Assembly: GCA_938016355.1 (NCBI GenBank)
Contig: CALLWO010000127.1
Coordinates: forward strand, 1 to 33,430
Direction: 5' to 3'
Length of the DNA: 33,430 nt
Origin: an uncultured Boseongicola sp.
Lineage (GTDB): Bacteria; Pseudomonadota; Alphaproteobacteria; Rhodobacterales; Rhodobacteraceae
Part shown: piece after piece, positions 1 to 8,657 of the stretch
Layout of the letters: every line of letters begins with the position of its first letter
Numbering within the stretch: position 1 is the first letter of the stretch
The notes under the pieces: model-generated
Seen by the model: only the letters and a program-made list of their open reading frames with translations
What the model was told of the DNA's origin: nothing
Database searches by the model: none
Position numbers and translations under genes: made by a program

Positions 1-437
1 GAGAACCGCCAAGCGCGCAATTCCTGATCTTCGATTTCTTCGCCGCGCCCTTCGGCCACAAGAGACTCGTATAGGAAAGAGCTGTCCGTCCCGGACGCAA
101 ATGCAGCCCCCGCCCCAAGCAACATTTGCCCGATGGCGAAGGCCATGAAACTGTCCCCCGCGACGAAAAAAAGCATGGCAGTAAATTGCGCGATTGCGCT
201 GAGAACGAGTGTCAACCGCCGTCCCAGCCGGTCAGACATATAGCCCGACGGAACCTCAAGCGCGGTGGTTGTGATGTCATAGATCGCATACATCAAGATC
301 GCTTCGGACGCCGAAAGACGGTCTTGGAAGAACAAGAACCAAATGGCTTGCCAAAACGACAGATTTGTCAGGAACCGAAACCAAGGAAACAGGCGAACGT
401 TTCGGTTCATGAAGGGAGTGATGTGAGACACTGACAT
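1..437 (-). CDS. MFS transporter, N-terminal part (gene runs off the left edge)
   Basis: Reverse-strand reading from ATG at 437: MSVSHITPFMNRNVRLFPWFRFLTNLSFWQAIWFLFFQDRLSASEAILMYAIYDITTTALEVPSGYMSDRLGRRLTLVLSA..., hydrophobic segments plus the MFS loop motif GYMSDRLGRR. The + ORF 126..434 is its antisense shadow. Confidence 0.85.
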   Translation of the reverse strand, partial: MSVSHITPFMNRNVRLFPWFRFLTNLSFWQAIWFLFFQDRLSASEAILMYAIYDITTTALEVPSGYMSDRLGRRLTLVLSAIAQFTAMLFFVAGDSFMAFAIGQMLLGAGAAFASGTDSSFLYESLVAEGRGEEIEDQELRAWRF

Positions 438-497
438 GCCTGTCACACTCCCCCCGCCATTTGCGTTGACGGAAGATGCGTGCCGCCCAGCTTATTT

Positions 498-929
498 TTA
501 CGAAGCGATTTCAACAAGTTCGATCTCAAACGTCAGGTCTTTACCGGCGAGCTCGTGATTGGCATCCAGCACAACAGTTTCTTCTGTGACTTCTGTTACG
601 GTGACCATGATCGGATGACCCTGAGCCGATTGCAGCTGCAGCTTTGTTCCAAGCTCAAGAGTGATATTTGCCGGAATTTTGTCGCGTGGAAACACCTGTT
701 TGGCGTCTGGATTGACCGTGCCATAGGCCATGTCGGCTGGGATCGTTTCAGTTTTCGTTTCACCGACTTCCATGCCTGTAACGGCTGCGTCAAATCCTGC
801 AATCACCTGCCCTGAGCCCAGTTCAAATTGGAGCGGTTCGCGAGCGCGTGACGAGTCAAATTCGGACCCGTCTTCAAGTGTACCTGTATAGTGGATGCGA
901 ACGGTATCACCGTGTTTTGCAGCGCTCAT
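498..929 (-). CDS. FKBP-type peptidyl-prolyl cis-trans isomerase (SlyD-like)
   Basis: MSAAKHGDTVRIHYTGTLEDGSEFDSSRAREPLQFELGSGQVIAGFDAAVTGM is typical FKBP/SlyD N-terminal sequence. Confidence 0.93.
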   Translation of the reverse strand: MSAAKHGDTVRIHYTGTLEDGSEFDSSRAREPLQFELGSGQVIAGFDAAVTGMEVGETKTETIPADMAYGTVNPDAKQVFPRDKIPANITLELGTKLQLQSAQGHPIMVTVTEVTEETVVLDANHELAGKDLTFEIELVEIAS

Positions 930-1102
930 ATCTGACCTTTTTCAAATAAGCAGGATGTCTAACGTATCGATTTGAAACCGAACACGTCCGAAGCGCTGTG
1001 TAAACAGGTAAGCCCTGTGCGACAGAGAATGCCCGCGAAACTGGGGTTTTCTCGGTTGCGGCCTCGTGGCACTGTCACGCGAAATAAACGGGAGGCCGTC
1101 AG

Positions 1103-1789
1103 ATGGCGATAACAGCATGCGTTTTCGATGCCTATGGGACGCTGTTTGACGTGGCAGCGGCGGCGCGCGTTGCTGCTGAACAGCCCGGGCAAGAAGACCT
1201 TGCCGCGGTTTGGCCAAAGCTGGCCACTGACTGGCGCGCGAAGCAACTTCAATACACTTGGCTTCGGGCTGTCACCGGGGACCACGTCTCTTTTTGGGAT
1301 GTCACCACAGACGCACTGGATTGGGCAATGGAAGCTGCCGGGCTTGATGATCCGGTACTTCGCGAGACGTTGCGTGCGCTTTACTGGGAGCTGCCTGCCT
1401 ATAACGAAGTGCCAAAAATGCTGGCGACCTTGAAGGCGGACGGTATGACGACGGCCATTCTGTCGAACGGTTCTCCAGACATGTTGGAGGGTGCTGTGGC
1501 GTTTGGCGGTGTTGGTCTTTGGCTGGACGAGGTGATCTCGGTCGAAGACGTAGGAGTCTTCAAGCCAAGCCATGCGGTCTATAATCTGGTCGAAAGCCGG
1601 CTGGGCAAAGCGAAAGAGAACGTGCTCTTTGTAAGTGCAAATGGTTGGGATGCCGCTTGTGCAACGAGCTATGGTTTTCAAACGGCGTGGATCAACCGCG
1701 CTGGTGAACCGACGGATAGACTGCCGGGAAAACCTGCGCATGTACTCAGTGACCTCACAACGTTACCTGAATTGGTAAAGGGGCTCTGA
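1103..1789 (+). CDS. haloacid dehalogenase type II (L-2-haloacid dehalogenase family)
   Basis: FDAYGTLFDV nucleophile motif, LSNGS, KPS, and SANGWDAACA motif; GGGAGG RBS upstream. Confidence 0.9.
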   Translation: MAITACVFDAYGTLFDVAAAARVAAEQPGQEDLAAVWPKLATDWRAKQLQYTWLRAVTGDHVSFWDVTTDALDWAMEAAGLDDPVLRETLRALYWELPAYNEVPKMLATLKADGMTTAILSNGSPDMLEGAVAFGGVGLWLDEVISVEDVGVFKPSHAVYNLVESRLGKAKENVLFVSANGWDAACATSYGFQTAWINRAGEPTDRLPGKPAHVLSDLTTLPELVKGL

Positions 1790-2610
1790 TGCCGTCTTTC
1801 TCCGCGCAAGATGGCGCGCAACTGCACTATCTGGACGAAGGTAACGGCAAACCCGTTTTGGCCTTGTCGGGATTGGCCCGGGATGTGCACGATTTCGACT
1901 ACGTTGCTCCCTTCCTAACGGGCGTTCGGCTGATCCGGATGGATTACCGAGGTCGCGGTCAATCCGAATGGACAGGGCCAGAGACTTACACGATCCCACA
2001 GGAATCTGCCGACGTTCTTGCGCTTTTGGATCACCTTGGGTTGGAGCAAGTCGCGGTTTTGGGGACCTCGCGCGGTGGATTGATTGCGATGGGTCTGGCT
2101 GCCACGGCCAAACAACGGCTTTCCGGCGTGTGCCTTGTCGATATCGGCCCTGAAATCGCGGATGCGGGCATGGAGACGATCAAAGGGTATCTTGGCAAGA
2201 ATCCGGCTGCGCGCACCTACGCTGAGGCGCAAAGCGTTCGGGCAAATCTGATCCAGGGCTTTGCTAACGTAAGCGATGAACGCTGGGCTCAAGAAGTTCG
2301 CATTCATTACAAAGAGGCGGATAACGGGCTTTCAATTCGTTATGATCCGGCTTTGCGGGAAGCAGTGCTTGGAACTGCGCCGGAAACGTTGCCGGATCTT
2401 TGGCCATTTTTTGATGCACTCCAAGATTTGCCGCTGGCGCTTGTTCGCGGCGCAAATTCTGAGTTGCTGACCAAAGAAACAGCGGACGCGATGTCAGAAA
2501 GACGACCAGATATGTTGCGCGTGGACGTTCCAGATCGTGGGCATGTGCCGTTCCTTGATGAGCCGGAAAGCCTTGAAATTATTCAGCAATGGTTGGGAAG
2601 ATTGCCATGA
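1789..2610 (+). CDS. alpha/beta hydrolase
   Basis: Nucleophile elbow GTSRGG, MDYRGRGQSEW, C-terminal DRGHVPFLDEPE; start overlaps the previous stop (TGATG). Confidence 0.9.
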   Translation: MPSFSAQDGAQLHYLDEGNGKPVLALSGLARDVHDFDYVAPFLTGVRLIRMDYRGRGQSEWTGPETYTIPQESADVLALLDHLGLEQVAVLGTSRGGLIAMGLAATAKQRLSGVCLVDIGPEIADAGMETIKGYLGKNPAARTYAEAQSVRANLIQGFANVSDERWAQEVRIHYKEADNGLSIRYDPALREAVLGTAPETLPDLWPFFDALQDLPLALVRGANSELLTKETADAMSERRPDMLRVDVPDRGHVPFLDEPESLEIIQQWLGRLP

Positions 2611-3587
2611 TAGACGACATTGTTGCCGCTGCCAAACGCATTGAAGGGCATGCTGTGCGCACACCGCTTTTGAATTCTCCGCTTTTGGATGCCGACGCGG
2701 GTCGGCGCATTTTCGTGAAGGCAGAATGTCTGCAAAAAACGGGCTCGTTCAAATATCGTGGGGCGCGTAATGCCGTGTCTTCGCTAACAGACGAAAAGCG
2801 CGCGCGCGGAGTCATCGCATTTTCCAGCGGCAATCATGCCCAAGGTGTCGCGCTTTCCGCCCGCGAGATGAGTGCACCTGCGGTGATTATCATGCCGTCG
2901 GATGCGCCCCAAATGAAGATCGACAACACGCGCGCCTTGGGCGCGGAAGTTGTGCTTTATGATCGCGCGAATGAAGATCGTGACGAGATTGGGGACAAGT
3001 TGGCTTCTGAGCGAGGACTGGAGCTGATCCGGCCGTTTGACGATCTAAGAACCATCGCCGGACAGGGCACATGCGGGCTTGAGATTGCCGAGCAGGCCCA
3101 TGCTGCAAACATTGGTGCCGCCAATGTGTTGGTTTGCTGTGGCGGTGGCGGCCTCACGTCGGGGATATCCATCGCGCTGAAGGCGAATGCGCCAGATTTG
3201 GTGCCGCGCCCTGTGGAGCCGGAAGGATTTGATGATGTGAAGCGGTCGTTGGCGACAGGCGCGATCCAGACCAACAACCGGCGATCTGGCTCGCTGTGTG
3301 ACGCGATCGTCACCCCGTCCCCCGGCAAGCTGACTTTCCCGATCATGAAAGCCCATTGCGGCACTGGAATTGCTGTCACTGAGGACGAGGCGCTGCGTGC
3401 CATGGCGGTTGCTTTTCGTCGACTGAAGATCGTTTTGGAGCCGGGCGGTGCGGTGGCCTTGGCCGCGGCACTCTATCATCGCGACGACGATAACGATGTG
3501 ATTGCGGTGGCTTCGGGTGGAAATGTCGACAGCACCGTGTTTCAAATGGCATTGGACAAGTATGGGACAGGAGACGCGCGATGCTGA
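2607..3587 (+). CDS. PLP-dependent (fold type II) threonine/serine dehydratase family enzyme
   Basis: KTGSFKYRGARNA lysine motif, SSGNHAQGVA, CCGGGGLTSG PLP phosphate loop. Start chosen at ATG 2607 (ATGA overlap with previous stop) rather than 2589. Confidence 0.9.
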   Translation: MIDDIVAAAKRIEGHAVRTPLLNSPLLDADAGRRIFVKAECLQKTGSFKYRGARNAVSSLTDEKRARGVIAFSSGNHAQGVALSAREMSAPAVIIMPSDAPQMKIDNTRALGAEVVLYDRANEDRDEIGDKLASERGLELIRPFDDLRTIAGQGTCGLEIAEQAHAANIGAANVLVCCGGGGLTSGISIALKANAPDLVPRPVEPEGFDDVKRSLATGAIQTNNRRSGSLCDAIVTPSPGKLTFPIMKAHCGTGIAVTEDEALRAMAVAFRRLKIVLEPGGAVALAAALYHRDDDNDVIAVASGGNVDSTVFQMALDKYGTGDARC

Positions 3588-4369
3588 TGGCTGATTTGGA
3601 CGGGCTTCGCGTTCATTATCGCGATGATGGTGATCCCAAGGGCGCTCCGGTCGTGTTTGCAAACTCCCTGGGCACGGATTTGCGGCTTTGGGACAAAGTG
3701 GTCGAGCTGATGCCGAAATCGCTTCGGTTGGTTCGGTATGACAAACGCGGTCATGGATTGTCGGATTCGCTTGCTGCACCCTATTCAATGGGCGCGTTGA
3801 TTTCGGATGCTGAAGCTCTGTTGGATCACCTTGCCATTCGCGACTGTGTCTTTGTGGGGTTGTCCATCGGCGGAATGATCGCGCAAGGGCTTGCCGTCAA
3901 ACGCATGGATCAAGTGCGTGCGATGGTGCTTTCGAACACTGGCGCGAAGATCGGCACGGTCAGCATGTGGCAAGATCGAATAGACGCAATTGCCGCAGGC
4001 GGTATCGAGGCGCTGGCGGATCCTGTCATGGAGCGCTGGTTCTCGCGAAATTTCCGCAAAGGTCACGAGATAAACGCATGGCGCAATATGCTGACCCGTC
4101 AACCTGCCGAAGGGTATGTTGGATGCGCGGCCGCGATTGCAGGGACTGATTTTTACACGACGACTGCGAGCCTGACACTTCCGACGCTTGGCATTGCGGG
4201 CAGCGAAGACGGGGCGACGCCCCCTGATCTGGTGCGCGAAACCGTGGATTTGGTCAAAGCGTCGGAGTTCCATCTAATTCGCGGCGCGGGGCACCTTCCT
4301 TGCGTCGAGCGCCCGGAGGAATACGCCGAAGTGCTCACAAATTTCCTGACGAAAATTGGACATACCTGA
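3581..4369 (+). CDS. pcaD: 3-oxoadipate enol-lactonase
   Basis: Alpha/beta hydrolase with YDKRGHGLSD, GLSIGGMIAQGLA, GAGHLPCVERPEE typical of PcaD; followed immediately by pcaB. Confidence 0.85.
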   Translation: MLMADLDGLRVHYRDDGDPKGAPVVFANSLGTDLRLWDKVVELMPKSLRLVRYDKRGHGLSDSLAAPYSMGALISDAEALLDHLAIRDCVFVGLSIGGMIAQGLAVKRMDQVRAMVLSNTGAKIGTVSMWQDRIDAIAAGGIEALADPVMERWFSRNFRKGHEINAWRNMLTRQPAEGYVGCAAAIAGTDFYTTTASLTLPTLGIAGSEDGATPPDLVRETVDLVKASEFHLIRGAGHLPCVERPEEYAEVLTNFLTKIGHT

Positions 4370-5712
4370 TGCCTGCCACCCCGATGGACAGCGCGCTTTA
4401 TCGCGATCTTTTTGGCGACGTTGAAGTCGGGGCGTTGTTTACAGACAGCGCTGAAGTTCGCGCTATGATGCTGGCGGAAGGTGCGCTGGCGAAAGCCCAG
4501 GGTCAAATTGGCATGATCCCGGAAACAGCAGCCGAAGCGATCCATCGTGCCGCACTGGAAGTCCAGATTGATCCGCTGGAGTTGACCGCAGCCACCGGAC
4601 AGAACGGCGTCCCGGTACCGGCGCTGGTTGCTGCTTTTCGCAAGGCAATGAATGCGCCGGAACACGCGCAATACCTCCATTGGGGTGCCACCAGTCAGGA
4701 TATTGTCGAAACCGGGCTTGCCTTGAGGCTGCGTCAGGCGCTGACCATTTTAGGTGCACGTTTGGAGCGCGTCGTGTCACAACTTGGCTCACTCGCCGAG
4801 GCGCATGCAGGCACGCCAATGGTCGCGCGCACCTGGGGTCAGGCGGCCGTACCGACATCTTTTGGTGCAATTGCCGCGAACTGGGGCGCGCCACTTCTGC
4901 GTCATCTAGAGACGCTGCCATCCGTTCAGGACGTGGCCGCGATGACGTCGCTTTCTGGCGCGGCGGGAACGCTTTCAGCGATGGGGGACAAAGGTGTCGA
5001 CGTGCGCACGACGATGTCAGAGTTGTTATCTCTCAACGATCCCAAAAACAGCCGACACAGCGAACGCGATGGGAGTATCGCGGTTGCAAATTGGCTGAGC
5101 GGCGTCGCCAATTCCCTGGGCAAGTTGGGCGATGACGTTGTTTTTCACGCGGCTAGCGGGATCAATGAGCTTGCGATTTCGAGCGCAGGCGGATCGTCGA
5201 CAATGCCTCAGAAAATGAACCCTGTCGCACCGGCCACTTTGGTGGCACTCGCACGTGTCAGCGCAGCCCTCTCCAGCGCAATGCAAGGGGCAGCCATACA
5301 TGGGCAACAACGCGATGGGCGCGCTTGGATGACCGAATGGCTTACACTGCCACAGATGGTCTTGCTCTGCGCTCGGTCACTTGCGACGGCGGAGGGGCTT
5401 TGCGGATCTCTGTCGCCCAATACTGAGACCATGTTGGCCAACCTTGAGGCGACGAACGGACATGTCTTTGCCGAAGCTCTGAGCTTTGAATTGGCCAAGA
5501 CCATGGGCCGCCCGGAAGCGCAGGCAGCCGTGAAGGCGTTGGTGACCGAAGCAATGGAGAAAGACGCCACGCTCGCGGATGTCGCCCGCCGCGCACATCC
5601 CGACGTAAATCTGGCAAAGGTATTCTCGGCGTCTGACCAGATGGGAGTGGCCCCCGACGAGGCGCTGAGCTTCGCGAGAGCGGCAGCACAGGTCACGAAA
5701 AAACTGAACTAA
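4369..5712 (+). CDS. pcaB: 3-carboxy-cis,cis-muconate cycloisomerase
   Basis: Fumarase/aspartase superfamily signature GGSSTMPQKMNPV; HWGATSQDIVETG. Start at ATG 4369 (TGATG overlap) rather than ORF start 4300. Confidence 0.9.
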   Translation: MPATPMDSALYRDLFGDVEVGALFTDSAEVRAMMLAEGALAKAQGQIGMIPETAAEAIHRAALEVQIDPLELTAATGQNGVPVPALVAAFRKAMNAPEHAQYLHWGATSQDIVETGLALRLRQALTILGARLERVVSQLGSLAEAHAGTPMVARTWGQAAVPTSFGAIAANWGAPLLRHLETLPSVQDVAAMTSLSGAAGTLSAMGDKGVDVRTTMSELLSLNDPKNSRHSERDGSIAVANWLSGVANSLGKLGDDVVFHAASGINELAISSAGGSSTMPQKMNPVAPATLVALARVSAALSSAMQGAAIHGQQRDGRAWMTEWLTLPQMVLLCARSLATAEGLCGSLSPNTETMLANLEATNGHVFAEALSFELAKTMGRPEAQAAVKALVTEAMEKDATLADVARRAHPDVNLAKVFSASDQMGVAPDEALSFARAAAQVTKKLN

Positions 5713-5781
5713 TCAGTTCAAAATGGGTTGCGATAAACTTTTTTTCGCATAGACCGAAAGGCGAACAGCCTCGGATCTGAC

Positions 5782-6984
5782 ATGCGACTGCCTCTCTTTT
5801 TCGTCCTTGCGACAACAATGATCGACTCGATGGGTATCGGGCTGATCCTTCCGGTGATGCCCGCGCTTTTGCGAGAGATCGGGTCAATCCCGTTGGCAGA
5901 TGCGGCGCTTTATGGCGGCGTGCTGGCGACATCATTCGCGGTGATGCAGTTTTTGTTTGGTCCGGTGATCGGAGCGCTGTCGGATCGCTATGGCAGACGT
6001 CCTATCATGCTTGGGTCGCTCTTTGTTATGGCGCTGGATTATCTGGTCATGGCGTTGGCGCAGACGTTCTGGCTCCTCCTTCTCGGGCGGATCGTCGGCG
6101 GAATCACGGCGGCAACGCAATCCACGGCCTCGGCCTTTATGGCTGACATCTCGAAACCCGAGGAAAAGGCCGCGCGATTTGGATTGATCGGCGCAGCTTT
6201 TGGAATGGGATTTGTGCTTGGTCCGATTATCGGCGGGCTATTGGCAGAGTTCGGAACCCGCGCACCGTTTTACGCAGCCGCGATCCTCGCGGGGCTGAAT
6301 TTCACGCTTGGTTGGTTCGTCATGCCTGAGACTGTGACCGACGAAACGCGTCGCCCCCTGACCCGCGCGCGCTCGAACCCACTGGGCGCGTTCAAACACG
6401 TCGGGGCAAATCCGGACTTGCGGCGCTTGCTGATCTTGTTCTTTCTCTATCAGGTGGCATTTATCGTCTATCCATCAATCTGGGCGTATTTCACAGAAGA
6501 GCAGTTTGGCTGGTCGCCCGGCATGATCGGATTATCGCTGGGCGGGTTTGGCGTCGCGATTGCCATCGTACAAGGCGGGTTGATCCGGATAATCCTTGCG
6601 CGTTTGGGCGAACGCGGGACCGTGATTTATGGCCTTGTTTTCAATTTCTTCGCCTTCTTTGTTCTTTCGATCGTCCAGAGTGGGACACTTGCAATTTTGT
6701 TCATTCCGCTGACAGCTTTGGGCGCGGTTGTGACCCCGGCCGTGCAAGGGTTGATGTCGCGGATGACCTCTGATGACAGTCAGGGGGAATTGCAGGGCGT
6801 GCTCAGCTCCACGGCAGCGCTGGCGATGATCATTTCGCCGCTTGTCATGACCCAGGTTTTCGCAGCGTTCGCGCGCGAAGATGCCGCGATCTATTTCCCC
6901 GGCGCGCCGTTCATTGTGTCGATGGGTCTGATGATTGCCTGTTGGTTTGTGTTCTTGGGCGCACCAAAGGAAAAGCAGACCTGA
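5782..6984 (+). CDS. TCR/Tet-family MFS transporter (tetracycline-resistance-like efflux pump)
   Basis: 12-TM-like protein; GALSDRYGRRPIMLGSL loop motif; MRLPLFFVLATTMIDSMGIGLILPVMP start typical of TetA-like pumps. Confidence 0.87.
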   Translation: MRLPLFFVLATTMIDSMGIGLILPVMPALLREIGSIPLADAALYGGVLATSFAVMQFLFGPVIGALSDRYGRRPIMLGSLFVMALDYLVMALAQTFWLLLLGRIVGGITAATQSTASAFMADISKPEEKAARFGLIGAAFGMGFVLGPIIGGLLAEFGTRAPFYAAAILAGLNFTLGWFVMPETVTDETRRPLTRARSNPLGAFKHVGANPDLRRLLILFFLYQVAFIVYPSIWAYFTEEQFGWSPGMIGLSLGGFGVAIAIVQGGLIRIILARLGERGTVIYGLVFNFFAFFVLSIVQSGTLAILFIPLTALGAVVTPAVQGLMSRMTSDDSQGELQGVLSSTAALAMIISPLVMTQVFAAFAREDAAIYFPGAPFIVSMGLMIACWFVFLGAPKEKQT

Positions 6985-7087
6985 CGCGCCAGTTTCGTGT
7001 GGTTGTTTTTGACGCTTCAAAGTCGTTTTCTGGCATGCCGGTTTTGTTTTTGTCGAAGAACTTGGTCTGAAACATTTGGGAAGTTCC

Positions 7088-8164
7088 ATGCAAACCATCA
7101 AAGCCGCTGTCTGCCATTCGTTTGGCGCCCCTCTATCCATCGAAGATGTTCAGCTTGCCGCGCCAGATGGCAGAGCGGTCGAGGTTGAACTGGAGGCCTG
7201 CGCGATCTGTCACTCCGACATTTCCTATGTGGACGGCATTTGGGGCGGAACGCTGCCTGCAGTTTACGGCCACGAAGCCGCGGGGCGCATCAGTGCGACC
7301 GGGCCCGACGCGAGAAACATTGCGGTTGGCGATCGCGTGATCGTGACGCTTATTCGGTCTTGCGGCACATGTGCTTCTTGCAGCGCCGGGCGCCCGACTG
7401 CTTGCGTCTCGCCACCGGGGCCATCACCCCTTTCGACATCCGAAGGGAGCGCATTGGTTCAGGCCATGTATTGCGGCGCGTTTGCCGAAAAAGTCGTGGT
7501 CGACCAAAGTCAGGTCGCGCCGATCCCGGATGGCATCGCATCGGATGTGGCCTCCCTTTTGTCGTGTGGCGTGATCACTGGGATCGGGGCAGTTGTAAAC
7601 GCGGCCCAACTTAAGGCAGGTCAGGATGTGGTTGTGATCGGCGCTGGCGGCGTCGGCTTGAACGCCATCCAAGGCGCACGCATTGCCGGTGCCAGACGGA
7701 TCGTTGCGATCGACATGACAGAAGACAAGTTGGACGTCGCTATGGATTTTGGCGCAACCGACGGCATTTTGGCGAGCGACGAGGCCCCGTGGGAAAAACT
7801 TCGCCAGGCCATCGGTCGCGGCGCGGACGCCGTGTTTGTGACGGTTGGAGCAATCCCCGCCTATGATTCAGCGCCGCGTTACCTGGCCCCGGGCGGCCGG
7901 GTGATCATGGTCGGAATGCCTGCGGACGGTGCCATGTCCGCTTACGAACCCGGCGCTTTTGCCTCGGTCGGGCAAGGCATGGTCGGCTCGAAAATGGGAG
8001 ATGCCGTTCTTGCGCGCGATATCCCATGGCTGACGGATATGTATCTTCAGGGACGCCTGAAACTGGATGAGTTGGTCTCAAAACGCTGGCCGCTAGAGCA
8101 GATTAACGAAGCCATTGCCGATACGAAATCCGGAACCGCGCGGCGCAATGTGATTGTATTTTGA
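7088..8164 (+). CDS. zinc-dependent alcohol dehydrogenase (MDR superfamily)
   Basis: CAICHSD catalytic Zn region, GHEAAG, structural Zn CGTCASCSAGRPTAC, GAGGVGLNAIQ Rossmann motif; GGGAAG RBS before ATG 7088. Confidence 0.92.
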   Translation: MQTIKAAVCHSFGAPLSIEDVQLAAPDGRAVEVELEACAICHSDISYVDGIWGGTLPAVYGHEAAGRISATGPDARNIAVGDRVIVTLIRSCGTCASCSAGRPTACVSPPGPSPLSTSEGSALVQAMYCGAFAEKVVVDQSQVAPIPDGIASDVASLLSCGVITGIGAVVNAAQLKAGQDVVVIGAGGVGLNAIQGARIAGARRIVAIDMTEDKLDVAMDFGATDGILASDEAPWEKLRQAIGRGADAVFVTVGAIPAYDSAPRYLAPGGRVIMVGMPADGAMSAYEPGAFASVGQGMVGSKMGDAVLARDIPWLTDMYLQGRLKLDELVSKRWPLEQINEAIADTKSGTARRNVIVF

Positions 8165-8186
8165 TGGGTCGTAAGATGAAATCGTG

Positions 8187-8624
8187 CTAGCGCAGATCCG
8201 GCCAGTCGAACATGATCAGCTTTGGCGTCTCGCGACCGCCACGGCTGCGATAGAATTCGACGGCGTTTTTGTTTTTCGCCTCGGCAAGAACCCAAATCTC
8301 TTCGCAGCCGCGATCACTGGCCAGATCCGCAATGCGGCTCAAAAGCCGCGAGCCAATGCCCTGACGTTGAAAATCGTCATGCACGCCGATCTCATTGACA
8401 AAGAATTGAGTCGGTTTGTCCGGATGCATGATGACAGTTCCGCTCGCAAAACCAATGACTTCGCCCATATCGAGCGCCACGACCAATTCGTTGACGCGCG
8501 TGGCAAGAAATGCCCAGGCTCGCGACGGATCAATGGGATTGTCAAATGTACCGGGACGCACGCGATCCAATATATGCGCATCCTCTGGACCAAGGTTGCG
8601 AATGGTGATTGGATTTGACGACAT
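8187..8624 (-). CDS. GNAT family N-acetyltransferase
   Basis: Acetyl-CoA motif RQGIGSRLLSRIADLASDRGCEEIWVLAEAKNKNAVEFYRSRGG. Start chosen at MSSNPITIRNLGPEDA; the upstream ORF extension runs antisense into the neighbouring gene. Confidence 0.88.
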   Translation of the reverse strand: MSSNPITIRNLGPEDAHILDRVRPGTFDNPIDPSRAWAFLATRVNELVVALDMGEVIGFASGTVIMHPDKPTQFFVNEIGVHDDFQRQGIGSRLLSRIADLASDRGCEEIWVLAEAKNKNAVEFYRSRGGRETPKLIMFDWPDLR

Positions 8625-8657
8625 TGGCCCTAACCTCGACGCGAAACGGGAACTTTC

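Noticed and set aside
959-1741. Long antisense ORF (260 aa) opposite the haloacid dehalogenase, plus similar ones such as 3045..3788, 4153..4680 and 5208..5696
   Set aside because: No recognisable family; they lie fully opposite well-supported genes in GC-rich DNA and are expected shadow ORFs.
7030-7070. Possible terminator CTGGCATGCCGG + T-rich tract between the MFS pump and the alcohol dehydrogenase
   Set aside because: Usable stem is only about 4 bp after allowing a loop; weak.
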